Of a DNA stretch of 64,000 nt, positions 1 through 11,900 are shown piece by piece; within the stretch, counting starts at the first letter, position 1; each line of letters starts with the position of its first letter. The notes under the pieces were generated by a model. The model was not told the origin of the DNA, searched no databases, and saw nothing but the letters and a program-made list of their open reading frames with translations. Where the stretch lies: the NCBI GenBank assembly GCA_002205965.3, contig NADL03000462.1, positions 310,001 through 374,000 on the forward strand. Reading direction: 5' to 3'. Made by a program: the position numbers and the translations under genes. The stretch is from Kappaphycus alvarezii (taxonomy: Eukaryota; Rhodophyta; Florideophyceae; Gigartinales; Solieriaceae).

Positions 1-949
1 GTAGAACCGAGGAGGCACCGAGATGGGGTAGCCAAGGGACGAAATGGTGAGCTAAGACCAACCGAGGCGACCGATAGCGGGAAACGCGTAGGCAGGCCTG
101 CTGTTGTGGAGGAGTCAGTGGGGACATTGAGACGGATAGTGGAGACATTTGAAGACCTTTACCTGTCTATTGTCGGTACTTTGAGCCCGGATTCCACGAA
201 TGTGTTTACGAGGTCTGAGATACAAAGAGAGAAAGTATGCGCATTGATGCCGCCGTCTCAAGTAACCGTAGAGATGTTGAAGGAAGCCGGCAGGGTATTA
301 GGGTGACTCTGAATGACTTGTTGTTTACTGCAGTCTCCGGTGCTTGCCGTAGATATCTGAAGAAAACCGGGGAAAGCGTCGAGCGGTTGAAAGGTATTCG
401 ATGTGCTATCCCGTTCAACGGACACAGATTTGATTCCTTTGCGGAGTCTGATATTGGAAATGAATTTGCGTTGGTACTGGTGGATTTGCATGTGGAGGAG
501 GAAGATCGGCTGGAGCGATTGAGAAAATGTGTACTGGCATTAAGGAGAGTGAAAAGGAGTCAACAATTTGCTATGGTGATGGCGATGCTTCGGCTTGTTG
601 CCACCTTGCCGAGACGGTTGAGACTAGGATTGTGGAGACATTTGACGAGAGCTGCATCAATCCTTTTTACGAATGTGCCCGGGCCAAAGAAGCTTGTGGA
701 AGTAGGAGGGGTGCGTGTGGATTCGTTGCACTTTTTTGCTCCTGCAGACGGTCACGCGGGAGTGGTTGTCGGATTGTTTTCGTACGGGGGCCAGATTGCA
801 TTAGGTGTGGCGGGGATAAGGGACGGATTAGGGACCCAGGTCAGTTTGTGTCACTTTTGAGCGAGGAGCTTGACGCTTTGATTGACGTGGGCAAAATATG
901 GTGTTCAAACACGGGAAGCAGTCAAGGAGGAATGCGTGAAAGTACGTAG
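1..949 (+). pseudogene. wax ester synthase/diacylglycerol acyltransferase-like gene, C-terminal part, two frame breaks
   Basis: WS/DGAT enzymes join a fatty acyl-CoA to a fatty alcohol or diacylglycerol to make storage lipid. The N-terminal acyltransferase half with the HHxxxDG motif would lie left of the window. What is visible is the C-terminal domain: AGRVLG followed by VTLNDLLFTAVSGA, a GN pair in IGNEFALVL, FTNVPGPKK, and a GLFSYGGQIALGV segment ahead of FVSLLSEELDAL. The conserved reading starts in the frame of base 1, moves to a second frame near 303 and to a third near 812, then ends at a TAG at 947-949. One base lost or gained at each point explains both shifts, and no other stop interrupts it. 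Either the gene died recently, or the assembly has two errors, or there are tiny introns. The family call is fairly sure; functionality is doubtful. Confidence 0.75.
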
Positions 950-2210
950 GCTCTCTACCGGTATCTGCCACGAATTTCATCGGCGAAGGCCAATGGACAA
1001 ACCGTCAGAGGAAATTGTTTAGGTGATCAATCATAGAAGTACGTAAAGGGGCAGGACGTGACCTTTTATTCAAATGTAGGTACAGTGTACATATCCCGTC
1101 TCCTCTCTTGGGAGTTCTACTGTACAGTTGTACGCGGGTTAAGTAGAGTTTGTTACTGAACAATACGGTATCATGTGTCAAAATGAAGTGCCTGGTACTT
1201 CGCTCAGTAAATACGCTAATTGCAAACCGTCGTCATAGGGAGAAGGGCGGTGTCGCCGCTGGGCCTGCGTGTCGTTGCAGTACTTCGTTCGGAACCTCTC
1301 CTTCTAATGACCCACAGTGGTTCTGCAGAACAGTAATCAGGTCACAAGTGTGTCCCTTCTGGACTGATGCCCTGCACCTGGCAGGCTATTTCGGGAAAGC
1401 TCCTCATTGGCTCCTCGCCGGACTTGGCTGTGCCCCTGCCACGAGCCTCGTCGAGGTCTCATCCAAGAGGTTTCTCCAACTCCCCTCTTGACAGACACAA
1501 GCCATAAACCTGCTTGGTCCATGAGGTAGATCCGCATTTATGAGGCATACTGGGCCCTACTTTTCCAAAATGATTCTCAGGACCATCTTTTGTCTGTGGT
1601 CTTTCTGATGACTGTTAACACAGTCATCAGAAGGACCTTCTGCTCGATCGTGGCGCCATCCACCGCACACTTTTTTCGAGAAAGATTGCCCACCTCTCAA
1701 AGTTATTTTCGTCAAACCATCTCCTTTCTATTCCTGCACTGTTTGCAGGCTTGGTAAGCAAGACGGCCACATAGAGGGGGTGAAAGCGTTAGTGCTTCAT
1801 TAATTCAGAGGCAGTGGCCGCTATTAACCGAAAGGGGTGTGACTAAGCTACTTAAAGTGCACTTGGACCGTGTCGCAAAGCGAAGTTTACGTGCATGATG
1901 ATGCCACGAGCGTGGTGGCAGCGCACCTCGTGGGGGAAAGGGTTGGGTGGTTTACTCTTAAAAGATTTACCCGATCTATCCCATAGTTTTCCAGACAACC
2001 ACAATCGACTCAAAAAGGTATGCCGACACAGTAATAGGGGAGGAACTACGCTCCCTAAAAGGCTACCTTTAGGCTAGCCATCAAGCAGGCCACATTGAAC
2101 ATGACGGCTGCTGCAGCGTGCCTCAATGTGCTCACTCTTTACGGAGATCTGATCATTCGAAGCAAGGCTCATAGTCGCAGTATCGCCTATCCACAGCGGA
2201 GACTTGGGAT
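950..2210. other. intergenic stretch, no gene recognised
   Basis: Short open frames occur (for example 1150-1491 plus) but none shows a recognisable domain, and opposite-strand frames overlap them. Apart from the hairpin at 1599-1636 and scattered GTACAGT-type words near 1075-1135, I see nothing supportable here. Confidence 0.5.
1599..1636. repeat. near-perfect 17-bp-arm hairpin
   Basis: The arms run 1599-1615 and 1620-1636 around the loop TAAC. Thirteen inner pairs (TTCTGATGACTGT against its complement) are perfect; the outer part has one T-G. It could be a foldback or MITE relic, or a structure in an RNA. No gene lies beside it. Confidence 0.7.
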
Positions 2211-2220
2211 TCCTCTAGAG

Positions 2221-4338
2221 TGTCTATTCGACAAGGCCGATGTCATCAATTGATTACATTGTTGTAATCGATTGATGACATGGGTAATTGCACAATTTTC
2301 ACAAAAAAAATAATACTGCAGTTACTTTTACACATCTCTGTGCATCAGTCTGTCTATTGTCCCCAACGCCAGTCCCGCTTCGGATGCCTTCGACGCTCTA
2401 TAGAAGTCTTGCTACCAGGCGCTATACGGAATTGCTCTCACCGACGCCGGGGCTCGAGGACAGGGTGCCGGGCGGCTTTGGAGAGGTCGGCGACTAACAA
2501 CCGTGTTTGCGAGTCGTGCCATAGGCACAGCGCAGCGCGTGGTCACCGTACTAATCCACGAGATCCGTGCATCTCCCCTTGTGGCATTTTGAACCGGGAG
2601 GAAACAGTGGTGCCCTGAAACTGCAACCACGTCTTATAATTGCGGTCCGAGATGTAGGTGCCCAGGCCTAGAGCCGGTCGGTATGAAAGCCAGTCCTTGC
2701 AACCATCCACTGACAACGAGGCTCCGAATGCTGCGGTCCTCTCATCCTGCTCTGGCATGGCGTCAAAGGCCTTTTACTCAACTGGGCGAGCGAGTTGCCC
2801 TTGCCCAAACCGCTGCCTTGAGTCTATAGCCGTGAACTGGACAACCTCTTCGGGTGCCACTTGCTCTTCCACTTGTCATGAGCCCGAACTGCGGATGTGT
2901 AAGATTGGAGAGCAGTGTTCGGTAGCACAGGGAGAAGGGTAGAGCACAGGGCACATGTGAGGGACACGGAGGAAAGGAAGGCAGCCGCAGCAGTCAGCTT
3001 AGCGGAGCGGAGCCCGATGCCAAATGTTGGCTTGCGGGGCTCAAAGGGCGCAATAGGAAGTTGTAATTCCCGAAAAGTGTCGGCGTCCAGAACCCCGCCC
3101 ACCATCCGCCGCAGCGAGTCTTCAACAGCGGTGTCGAATTCCGCGGCTCCCTTGAGAGTGGAATTAGGGGGAACTACACGTAAGAGGTAGTTGATCCGAC
3201 ATACACCAAAGCAGGTCCGCAGTAGGTGGAGAGCTACGTGAGAATCCTCCAGGGTTACGAAGGATTTGAGGAGAGGCTGTAACGAAGTGACGTGCGTTGT
3301 GAACTCGCGCTCCATGATTAGGTCCGACCCGATGGGAGCGCGGAGCACTTCTATCCCGTCGTCATAGTTCTGCCAAAGCTCATATGGAGGGACTGCTGAC
3401 CAGGTAGGGTCGGGATGGTTGGCCACCAGCCGGCACACTTATCGATGCGGAGGTCTAAACCCAAACTGCGTACCTCCGGGGAGGAGAGGAATTGTAGTGC
3501 CGTTCGAATGGCTTCACGGGTGCCAACTACAGTATATGCCATCGTCAAATACCACAGATGTAGGAGTAGGGAAGGCCCGCCTGTGGTGTCGCCCACATTT
3601 TCCAGGGGGATATTGAGTTCCCGCGTCACTTCTTGCAGCACAAGGGAGAATTAAAGTGGACCCAGTGGATCCCCGTGCTGCACGCCAACCGCGCTCCGTA
3701 GCATATCATCCCCACACCATTGATGACCCCGTTTTACCGCGTACTTGTAGTGGACCCAAGGGAAGAGCTCCGGGAATCTCTGCTCGACCGCCGTCAAAAC
3801 CGCACTGCGGCTGACCAAGTTAAAAGCGTTTTGAAAGGTCATCGGTTAACAGTGCATACTCCGCCGATTCACCATGCTCCTCGTAAAGTCACCGTATAGC
3901 GTGGACAACTGGCTCAGATCCACCTGACGTGGATACTCCCAACTGTAACCACCCAGCACAGACGAAAACAATGCCCGCATGATGCTTGAGGGAACAAGAA
4001 ATAAACGACCTAACTGTTGAAATTTTTTAAAAAATGATGCATGGTGCATCTGATTTTTTTGATTTTCAGCTACTGTATAACACCGCAAACAAACTCAGGC
4101 GCATCCGCTACAACATATCTTGCGCAGGAGTAAATTGGTTTCACGAGGCAGTGAACGTGCGAAAGCTCTGAACGGCAACCTTGCACAGCTGGCAGAGATG
4201 TGAAGGAAAATGGAAAGCGAAGGAAAGGCGTTAAAAGAATATTTTAAAATTATTTTTTTGTCCATAGAAAATGTCATCAATTGATTACATGTGTAATTAT
4301 ACATGTGTAATCAATTGATGACACTAGTCGAATAGACA
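2221..4338. mobile_element. hairpin-ended inverted-repeat unit enclosing a LINE fragment
   Basis: Both ends carry TGTCTATTCGAC pointing inward (2221-2232, and its complement at 4327-4338). Each is followed by a self-complementary hairpin built from the same 18-bp arm, TGTCATCAATTGATTACA: left arms 2241-2258 and 2263-2280, right arms 4272-4289 and 4306-4323. A CTAG lies just outside each end (2215-2218, 4339-4342) and may be a target duplication. The inside is mainly a minus-strand LINE reverse transcriptase fragment. This could be a foldback-type DNA transposon that captured a LINE, or two copies of a small hairpin element flanking it. No transposase was seen inside. Confidence 0.6.
2290..4090 (-). 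mobile_element. LINE fragment with reverse transcriptase palm and thumb
   Basis: Read on the minus strand, 3842-3651 gives FQNAFNLVSR and GVQHGDPLGPL, the LINE finger/palm motifs. Next, 3641-3351 gives LHLWYLTMA, where an active enzyme would have a YxDD-type site, and the downstream GLDLRIDKCAGWWP. Then 3438-2824 gives the thumb region (GIEVLRAPIGS, LLRTCFGVCRINYLLRVVPP, LQLPIAPFEP), and 2758-2412 holds the start of the C-terminal part. The pieces lie in different frames and the catalytic Asp pair is gone, so the copy is dead. The other LINE copies in the window keep mostly the C-terminal region, so this is the only visible palm. Confidence 0.8.
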
Positions 4339-4344
4339 CTAGTT

Positions 4345-5839
4345 CTCGTCAAAAAATCTTTCGTTGAACAGCGCTCACACCAAGAGACGAATCGAAACGA
4401 GGCTCCACGATTGGACAGATATATGCATGTCGCTTCCGCCGATGACAAACCAAGACGAACTGATACTGACTCTTCCAACCAATTGCTGAATCGTTCAATA
4501 TGACGACATATTTAGTGGTAGACTTCTTTGTCTTTTGATGTTCAACCTAATCAGAGTTCGCCTTGTTGAACTATCTCCGTGTCGCTCGACTCGATCGTAG
4601 ACCGATCTTGGGGCGGGCTATCGCTGCCGATGTCAGTACCGTGCGCGATACCGATTGCAAACTCCCCGTAGTAAAATGATACTCTCAACTGGAGTGTCGT
4701 AAGTTGCGTGGTTCTTCAATTTTCCCCAACCTTTCTGACATTCAGGCAGGGGTAAGTTTACCCATGGTTATATACTACATTGACACCCTCTGGTGAGAAG
4801 ACAGATTCGGTACAGTGCGCATCATGCAGTAATATGAGACAATTGCAAACTACCGAATCCCTTTCCTGACGTATAATCAAAAAAAGGGAGTAAATGGTTC
4901 TGTGAAATATTAGTTGTCTCGACACTTCCAGCTACAAAAGCAGTTATGCTCCTCAGACTGAAGTGGGAGGAAGACAGACCCTAGCAATCAAAGCAGAGAT
5001 CGCGTGAGTTGAAAAAGCCTAGTTTGATTGGAATAAAGGGTATATAATAGTAAAAAGAATTCCCTGTCTGCCTAATTCACTTGACGGAGTATTCCTACGT
5101 AGCCTTATAGCTGCGTATTAGTCTACGTCTTATGTTATACGTGTCATGCGTTTCATACAAGGCATACACTAACCCGCAGTGATATATTTGCTCAACCGAA
5201 GAAAAACGAGAAGTAGGGGCACGTTCGTCATCACGATTGATACCAATGGATATTTCTGAAACCTTAAATACATACAAATGACTAGACCTATCGCCTGCAC
5301 TTAAGAAGACATCATTTTACACACCAAATTTTGATATAAATTTGTGTATACCAAGACCTTTGTTAGCGGAAGCCAGTAGAATATCATAATAGCCAGGAAG
5401 TCACTGTTAACATTGAAAAGAAAATCAATTTCTTCGCTGAATTTCGTTTGATTGATGCATCATCCGCATTCATACGGCGATAGTTATATGTAAAAGGCAA
5501 AACTTTCGTTGTTGGGTTTGATTTTGATGGAACTTTGGTCGATGTAGTACTAGAAAACCTATTTAATGGGCGCGAAGCTGCGCAAGTCAAGTTAGAGAAC
5601 CATATAGGAAATAGTTCCTCCATTTCAACTACTCAAGCCGCTTCCTACTTCGACGGGAAATCAAGAATGATATAATGAACTTTATTGGCGCCAAAGGATG
5701 TTAGTATAGCTTAAACTACTCTAAAAACATCTCAGGGTCTTATTTGGGCTCATGTAGTGGTCTGCGCAATGATGTTCTAGCCATTATTGCCACATATGAT
5801 TTTGAAAAGCTTGGAAATAGGAATGGACTGCAAATTGCG
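4345..5839. other. intergenic stretch, nothing recognised
   Basis: AT-leaning sequence with only short open frames (5095-5277 and 5384-5623, both minus), neither recognisable. No repeat or RNA gene was seen. Confidence 0.4.
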
Positions 5840-5844
5840 AAGAA

Positions 5845-6031
5845 TACCAAGCTCTGGTATTATAATAGTATTATCATAATAATTTCGACTGCAGATTCAG
5901 TCAGTACAAAGGATCTTACCTAAGTAATCTGGAGAGATCGATAGCGCAGGATTGAGTAAGGCTCACGAGTAAAAGGGACATTTGAGGAGGCTTTAGGCCT
6001 CGAGAATAAAAATGACATTAACAAATTTGCA
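5845..6031 (+). repeat. left LTR of the copia fossil
   Basis: 187 bp, from TACCAAG to TTTGCA, same length as its partner at 8039-8225. It contains AATAAA-like words near its 3' part. Confidence 0.85.
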
Positions 6032-6159
6032 TGGTAGCATCGCCGCATCTAGCCAAGAACGCAAAAAACACTGTCTCTCTTCACCTCCTCCTCTCTCTCA
6101 AAAACACTCTTACTCTTGCTTCCTTTTGTCGCAATAAGCAACGTCAGCCCAGGATATTG

Positions 6160-7010
6160 ACCCCGTTAGCAAACTTGCCAAGCTCAACAAATCCGATGAT
6201 TACATTTTTTGGAAGCGTCGTGTATTCGCCTTTATTCGCAGGAACGATGCAGACCTCATAGATTTTGAAGCCGAGCTTTCTAGCAATGCTCCTTCCATCC
6301 ACAAGGAATGGTTCGAGCTAATGATTAAAGCTAAGAGCACCATTGTTCCCTGCCTTGGGGAATCACCGTTAGCAAAGATCTGTGATCTCGTAGATGATGA
6401 CGAAAGTACAGATGAAGTTCTCTGGGATGAGCTGAGAAAAATTATACTGCTTCTAGTGCTCAATCTATACTCAAACTTCGCCAAGAAATGGATGATCTAC
6501 ACTATGAAGAAGGAAAGAGCTGGGATGATCATGTTAACAAGTTCACTGGACTTCTCAGCAAGCTTGCAACATACGATGAGGAACTCTCCGACAAAGACAA
6601 AGCATCCAAGTTACTGAGGTCGTTACCTGAATCCTTCTGTGGCTTCGCTATGATCGCGCAAGTACAGAATCTTGAGGTTTAAAGGTTGATTCAGGCCATG
6701 CATGGGGAAATTTTAAGACGTAAAATCCTGAGGACTTCTTCGTCCAAAAATGGAGACACGAATTTGCCGATTGCCGCTAACGCCTCGAAACAAATTACGA
6801 AGTCGAAGAAGAAAATTAATTTCGTAGGAGGCAAAGGAAAGAACAATCCAAACGGTTGATACATTTGCGGAAAAATGGTCATTTTGCTCGGAAATGTTGG
6901 TAAAGGTTCAACAGCAGCCGTGGTAGAGGTCTTGGCAGACCAGGCTTCTCTTGTGGAGGCCGTGGTCGTGGAAGTGGAGGATCTTTCCGCCATCACTCCC
7001 AAGGAAGCAA
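6160..7010 (+). pseudogene. gag remnant of the copia fossil
   Basis: The reading resembles the copia gag (UBN2-type) polyprotein: an FWKRRVFAFI segment, then HYEEGKSWDDHV, LLSKLATYDEELSDKDKASKLL and RSLPESF. A lysine/glycine-rich tail follows, with one YICGK half-knuckle in place of a full CCHC box. It belongs to the element at 5845-8225, and no pol gene follows. Confidence 0.7.
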
Positions 7011-8038
7011 TAATTCACATTATGGCCATCAAGACAACAAGGGTAATATTTTTGACAACTCCGGAAACTTCAACTCTCTGCCATTTCCGAATTACATAAT
7101 GCCGCAAAACCAAACTGCTCAGGTAAACTTCCAACTTCTTGGAAACTATTAGGTGTATGGAAATATTCGTCACTCCACGCAGGGCTACGACAGGGGTGTT
7201 AGTATCCGACGCAGTTGAATTTGATGCAAGTTACTCTCACTGGTACTTGACTTTTTCAGGTTATCACTTCCTTCGCTTTTTGTGGGTTCTCAGTCTAGTG
7301 TCAGCTTATATACTATTCGTAACAACTATTGTTGATGTAATCCAGCTCAGTAGATCACGTACAGCTCACACACTAAATATACAATGATGAATTGCTTGTA
7401 CACCTCTAGAGTACGTGCAGTATTCCGCGATCGACATTTTACAGCATGTACACATACCACGAGGTTTCGTGCTTGGATTGCAAGCACTAGAAAATATTGG
7501 AGCGCATTGGGAGAAAGGAGTGAAGAAAACGAGAAGGATTCGATGCCTTTAGAGACTCAAAAACAGATGTATGTGTGATATGCACGGGAAAAAGAAGTAC
7601 TTGAGCAGTGATGTACTGCAAAAAATTTACCCGTGAGAAAAAAATTCATGAAGGGAAATATCCCGTGGAGAGGCCATGTTTAACACAGTGTGCAAAACTA
7701 CCTTGAGTTTATTTGAAGTGTGAAGCACAATTCGAAAACTTTGTTGACTTTGACGGCAATTTTATAAGCATTTGATTTTACGAAGTCGAATCAGGACTTC
7801 GTTTATGTGTGAAGCTGTTTCTAGAGTCGAGTCAAGACTTTTTTTATGTGTGGAGCAGTTATGAAAATGGTGAGTCAGAACTTTCTTCATTCGTGAAGCT
7901 TTTACGGAGAAAGTCGAGTAAGGACTTTTGCGAAGAGGTTTGGTGTGGAGGAGCACACTAATGATACCAGATTTTGGCTTTGGAGAAGCGCAGTCTTGTT
8001 GTTGAACAAGTTCAACAGCATCGGCACTCGGGGAGGGG

Positions 8039-8225
8039 TACCAAGTACTGGTATTATAATAGTAATATAATAATAATGTCTACTGCCGATTCAGTCGGTA
8101 ACAAAGATCCTACAAAAGTAATATGGGGAGATCGATACCGCAGGAGTGAGTAAGGATCACGAATAAAAGGGAAATTCAAGGAGGATTTAGGCGTCGAGAA
8201 TAAAAATGACATTAACAACTTTGCA
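8039..8225 (+). repeat. right LTR of the copia fossil
   Basis: Direct repeat partner of 5845-6031, followed by the AAGAA target duplication. Confidence 0.85.
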
Positions 8226-8230
8226 AAGAA

Positions 8231-8649
8231 GGAACATTTTACCTTTGCATTTGACCTCCACCATATGAACCCGGATGCTGTATCGATCAAAACGCAAGTA
8301 GCGAGGAAATATATCGTTTATCAATGCTAAGAGCAACTTACAGGGATGAAATACTCCTGGTTATTATGAAGTTCTACCGGCCTACGTTAACAAGGGTCTT
8401 GGCATGAGTAAATTGATGTCTGAATCTGGTGTGAGAGTTGCTGTCTCCTTAAGTTCGGGCGATTGGTCGAGTGAATTAACAGCTGTCATACTCAAGCATG
8501 ATTCTACTCCTATAAAAATGTCTACAATAGAGAAGTGCATAAAACTGCGAGATTGTGGTTTCAAATTGAGATTGCACGTACAACGTACATTTTTTATGAT
8601 TTTCGTTAGTGTTATGCGTTTGAAGTTTTACTCTGCCGGTATAATTAGT
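8231..8649. other. intergenic stretch, nothing recognised
   Basis: A 99-codon plus-strand open frame begins at 8404 but shows no family motif and has a competing minus-strand frame. I would not call a gene. Confidence 0.4.
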
Positions 8650-8860
8650 AGATGCAGAAGCTTTATCAATAGACTAGGGAAGTGCGACGTGCAGGGCCAC
8701 TAAAATTGACTGGCTTTGCGGGGGGAGGCAAACATCTGCATGTTGCGATCTACGACCAATCGCTGAAGCTGCACACGTGTACCAAATGGCGTAGCTGAGC
8801 TTTTGATAAAGCCGAAAGGACACCTTCGCCATAGAGCCGGTATGATACATCAGCGCATAA
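8650..8860 (-). mobile_element. LINE 3' remnant, subfamily C
   Basis: Minus-strand translation gives VSFRLYQKLSYAIWYTCAAS and then IGRRSQHADVC, the same C-terminal end as the plus-strand copy near 59510-59640. The DNA match continues past the stop into GGGAAGTGCGACGTGCAGGG here, against the complementary sequence near 59645. It is strongly 5'-truncated, as LINE copies often are. Confidence 0.8.
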
Positions 8861-8929
8861 GTAGGAAGTCTTTTACAAATCATTGTACCTGTGTCTTGCT
8901 TAAGATGCACATACGAAGACTGCACTTCA

Positions 8930-11900
8930 ACGTGTAGTCGTTGGGATAGCTGGAAAAACAGGATATAAGGTTATAATGTGCTTTCATGAAGTAAAACAAG
9001 GAGAAGGTGGAACTGCCACAATTAATTTGACTTCTATTGTGCATAGATTTCCAGAATTTGAGCCTCTCTTAAGTGAAAATCGCTGTGATATTTGATGCGA
9101 AGATCCATTGTTCCGGATTTGTAGGGAGTACCACGCACAAAAATTAGTTTCTGTTGGTTAACTTCACGAGCCAAATGATACAATCGAAAACGGAAGATCT
9201 GGACTAATAGAATCCACCGAGTAAAAAAGCTCGCCGGTAATGGTACTGTATCTACTTTATTAAAACTTCGGTAGTCTAAAATGGTTCTAACCGGGCTCTT
9301 CCATTTCAACTTCACTTGGATAAGTTACCCAGGCACTGTTTTCTTCTAAAAGACTTTGCTTGTTCAAGAGTGACTATGTGTACCACTTCTGGTTGATATC
9401 CATTTCTATTCCCTCTTTATGAATTTCTCAGCCCCTTTAGGAAAGTTAAGACTCAATCAATTCCACATCATATATTTCCGGGTGTCTTGCTTTAATTCCT
9501 CCAACAGACTGCAAGAATTACTCACACACTTTATATCGGCAATAACTACAACAATAACGGATAATTGCTTCCCGCCCTGCTTCACGAACGACAGAGCATC
9601 GATATTCGACTAATTGAAGCTCCAAGTGATGATTTTAGTGTCAAAATTCCGCCTAAATCTCTCCATCCAGTCTTATTTAATATATAAAGACTTGAGAAAT
9701 TGGCAAAACTGCCATGAGATTTTTTTCAATCGCAGTCTAGCTGATTGGCTGATTGCTGCAGATGGTAACATCTCTGTTTCCGTATAAGTACGAGTTGAAC
9801 ATATCTCTTCATTCAAAAAAAAGTCTATCATGCGCCGCTATGGAAAGAAGCATGAAAATAAACTCATAAGTGTTGACAAGCGCTTACAACTATCAAAATT
9901 GAAGTCCGAGCCATGTTTCTGCATATTGTTAGGAAGCACGCGTCGTGTCTTGTGCAAGAAATGTTACAGCTCAAATAAAAATGATTGACACGAGACAACC
10001 ACATGCTCGGGATGGAAAAATTGTCTGGAGTTCGCCCCAAGTATCTCCAATTTTCCGCCTTCGCAAAAAAAGATACTCTCAATCGATTACAGCACATCTC
10101 AAATGGTTCTTGGTTTGGCCTTGAAAGTATTTAAGCAAGCTACCCGAGATTAGAGTCGGGATTACGTGAGATTTGGGTAGCCTGTGCGATAATGGGAGGA
10201 AATGACCACCAAAAGTTTGGTCAAGATTTATTTTTGCGCCGTGGGTGAGTACTGATCTCGATGGAACGCTTAACGATAATTTGAACTAGTGGACGAACGT
10301 GTTTCTATGGCTTTGCAAACCACGTAGTTTTTTCTTCTCTCTACATGACGTGAAAGTGCTTGTATTACCTGCCGCGTGTGAAGGTGCTTCCTTTGGCGCA
10401 GCGTGTAGACTCCTTTTGGATATATTATTCTGCTTGAGTCGAATTTTTGTGCATTTGTAATAAGACTCATCTGGATTGCCGTCCAGGTACGCAAGACTGG
10501 GAGACACATCAAGAAACGTACATTGCAGTAATGTTTTTAGTGCAAAGCTTGAAATTAATTCTGAGTCTATGCGACACACAGAGTATAGTACATTACATTA
10601 TCATGAGGGATTTTTTGGTATCAAGTACGTATATTCCGGCGTAACTAACTTTATAAGAGGCATATTTGGAAATTTTTGACATTTTACATACCCTCTCTGA
10701 TTAATTTTAGGCTACCTGAACTCTGAATCTAAAGATCCACCGGACTAATCAACCATTCAGATCCATAAGTCGGACATTTTTTCGTTAGTGCCATCTGTTC
10801 TGCTGTATATGTTGGTTTCTGATAGTGATACGTGTTTTGATCATCATATTCTTGATTAGTCCAATCTTTCCAATAAACTATCTAATTTTAATTGGTAATA
10901 TCTGAGAAATGACTGATTCATGAAGAACAATATTCAGTGAGGCAACTTGATTGACAACATTGCTTCTTGTAAGGACCGTACTTTTTCACAGTACTGCATA
11001 AATAGGGTAGTTTGTAGTAATTGGATACTACTGTAAGGCTCTTCAATTCTTCCGAGCCCAAAGATACCACCATGTGTACGTTAAAAATCAAGGAAATAGA
11101 CATCAAGATGAACTAAAAAAAAATGTTTGGAACATGCCTGCTGCGAAGGAGTACATTAATCGCTAATTCTGATGATGGAATGATCAAGGAATTTCACTTT
11201 GGAAAGCGTTACAGGTACCGCAATTCTGTCGGGAATGAAAGCTGGAACTATAGCAGGACTTAAGTTACGCTGTAGGGTCATGAATTTAGAGACTACTTTT
11301 GATCGAGTCGGTTTTGTAGTGAAATGTATTGTAAATTTGATGTCTCTACGGCTACGAAAAAGTTTGGGAATATTTAAGTAGAACTTTGTATATTTATATT
11401 GAATTTCTAGGGAACATACAGATATGATTGGAGACTATATCGCAGATTTATTTTCTAATATTTAACGGGATACAAGTATATACCCAAAAAGACGTTTTTA
11501 TCATATGTGTGCGAGAATATCCGAAAGAATGGCAGTTACAGAATTATTAATTGCAAGGAGAATATACGACTGCTATCAACGAGTGGACGATGAAAGTGGG
11601 TACCCGCTATTCTACCTGAAAAACAGTGCAGAGGGAGGTAAAGAAGAAGATTGTAACGCCTTCACTATATAATTGAAGAAATCAAAGGCGAAGACGATAA
11701 TTGAAGCTGCAGTGAAGAGAAATTACCGAGTCAATGCCTGTTGATGACAAAAAATGAGTATTTATTTGATTAGTTAGCAATATTAAAATTATTTAAGATT
11801 GAAGATGACAGATGCCGCGAAGCAAAAGATAAAAGGTACAGTTTTCAAATTAATTTTTTTTGGAACTGAGAAAAAGATTACTAACGATTTGAACCTATGC

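Larger units (their letters stand above)
5845..8225 (+). mobile_element. Ty1/copia-type LTR retrotransposon fossil, gag only
   Basis: Two direct repeats of 187 bp (5845-6031 and 8039-8225) bound the element, and a 5-bp target duplication AAGAA flanks it (5840-5844 and 8226-8230). TGGTAGCATCGCCGC begins at 6032, right after the left LTR, where the family's primer-binding site lies. A purine tract (CGGGGAGGGG) ends just before the right LTR. The inside holds a gag remnant at about 6160-7010 and no visible protease, integrase or reverse transcriptase, so it looks like an internally deleted, non-autonomous copy. The LTRs differ at roughly one site in eight by eye count, suggesting an old insertion. 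The coding part is broken in a few places. Confidence 0.85.

Noticed and set aside
9034-9620. Weak gypsy-like pol text on the minus strand.
   Set aside because: Matches are a few residues long, in several frames, with no LTR pair or catalytic motif.
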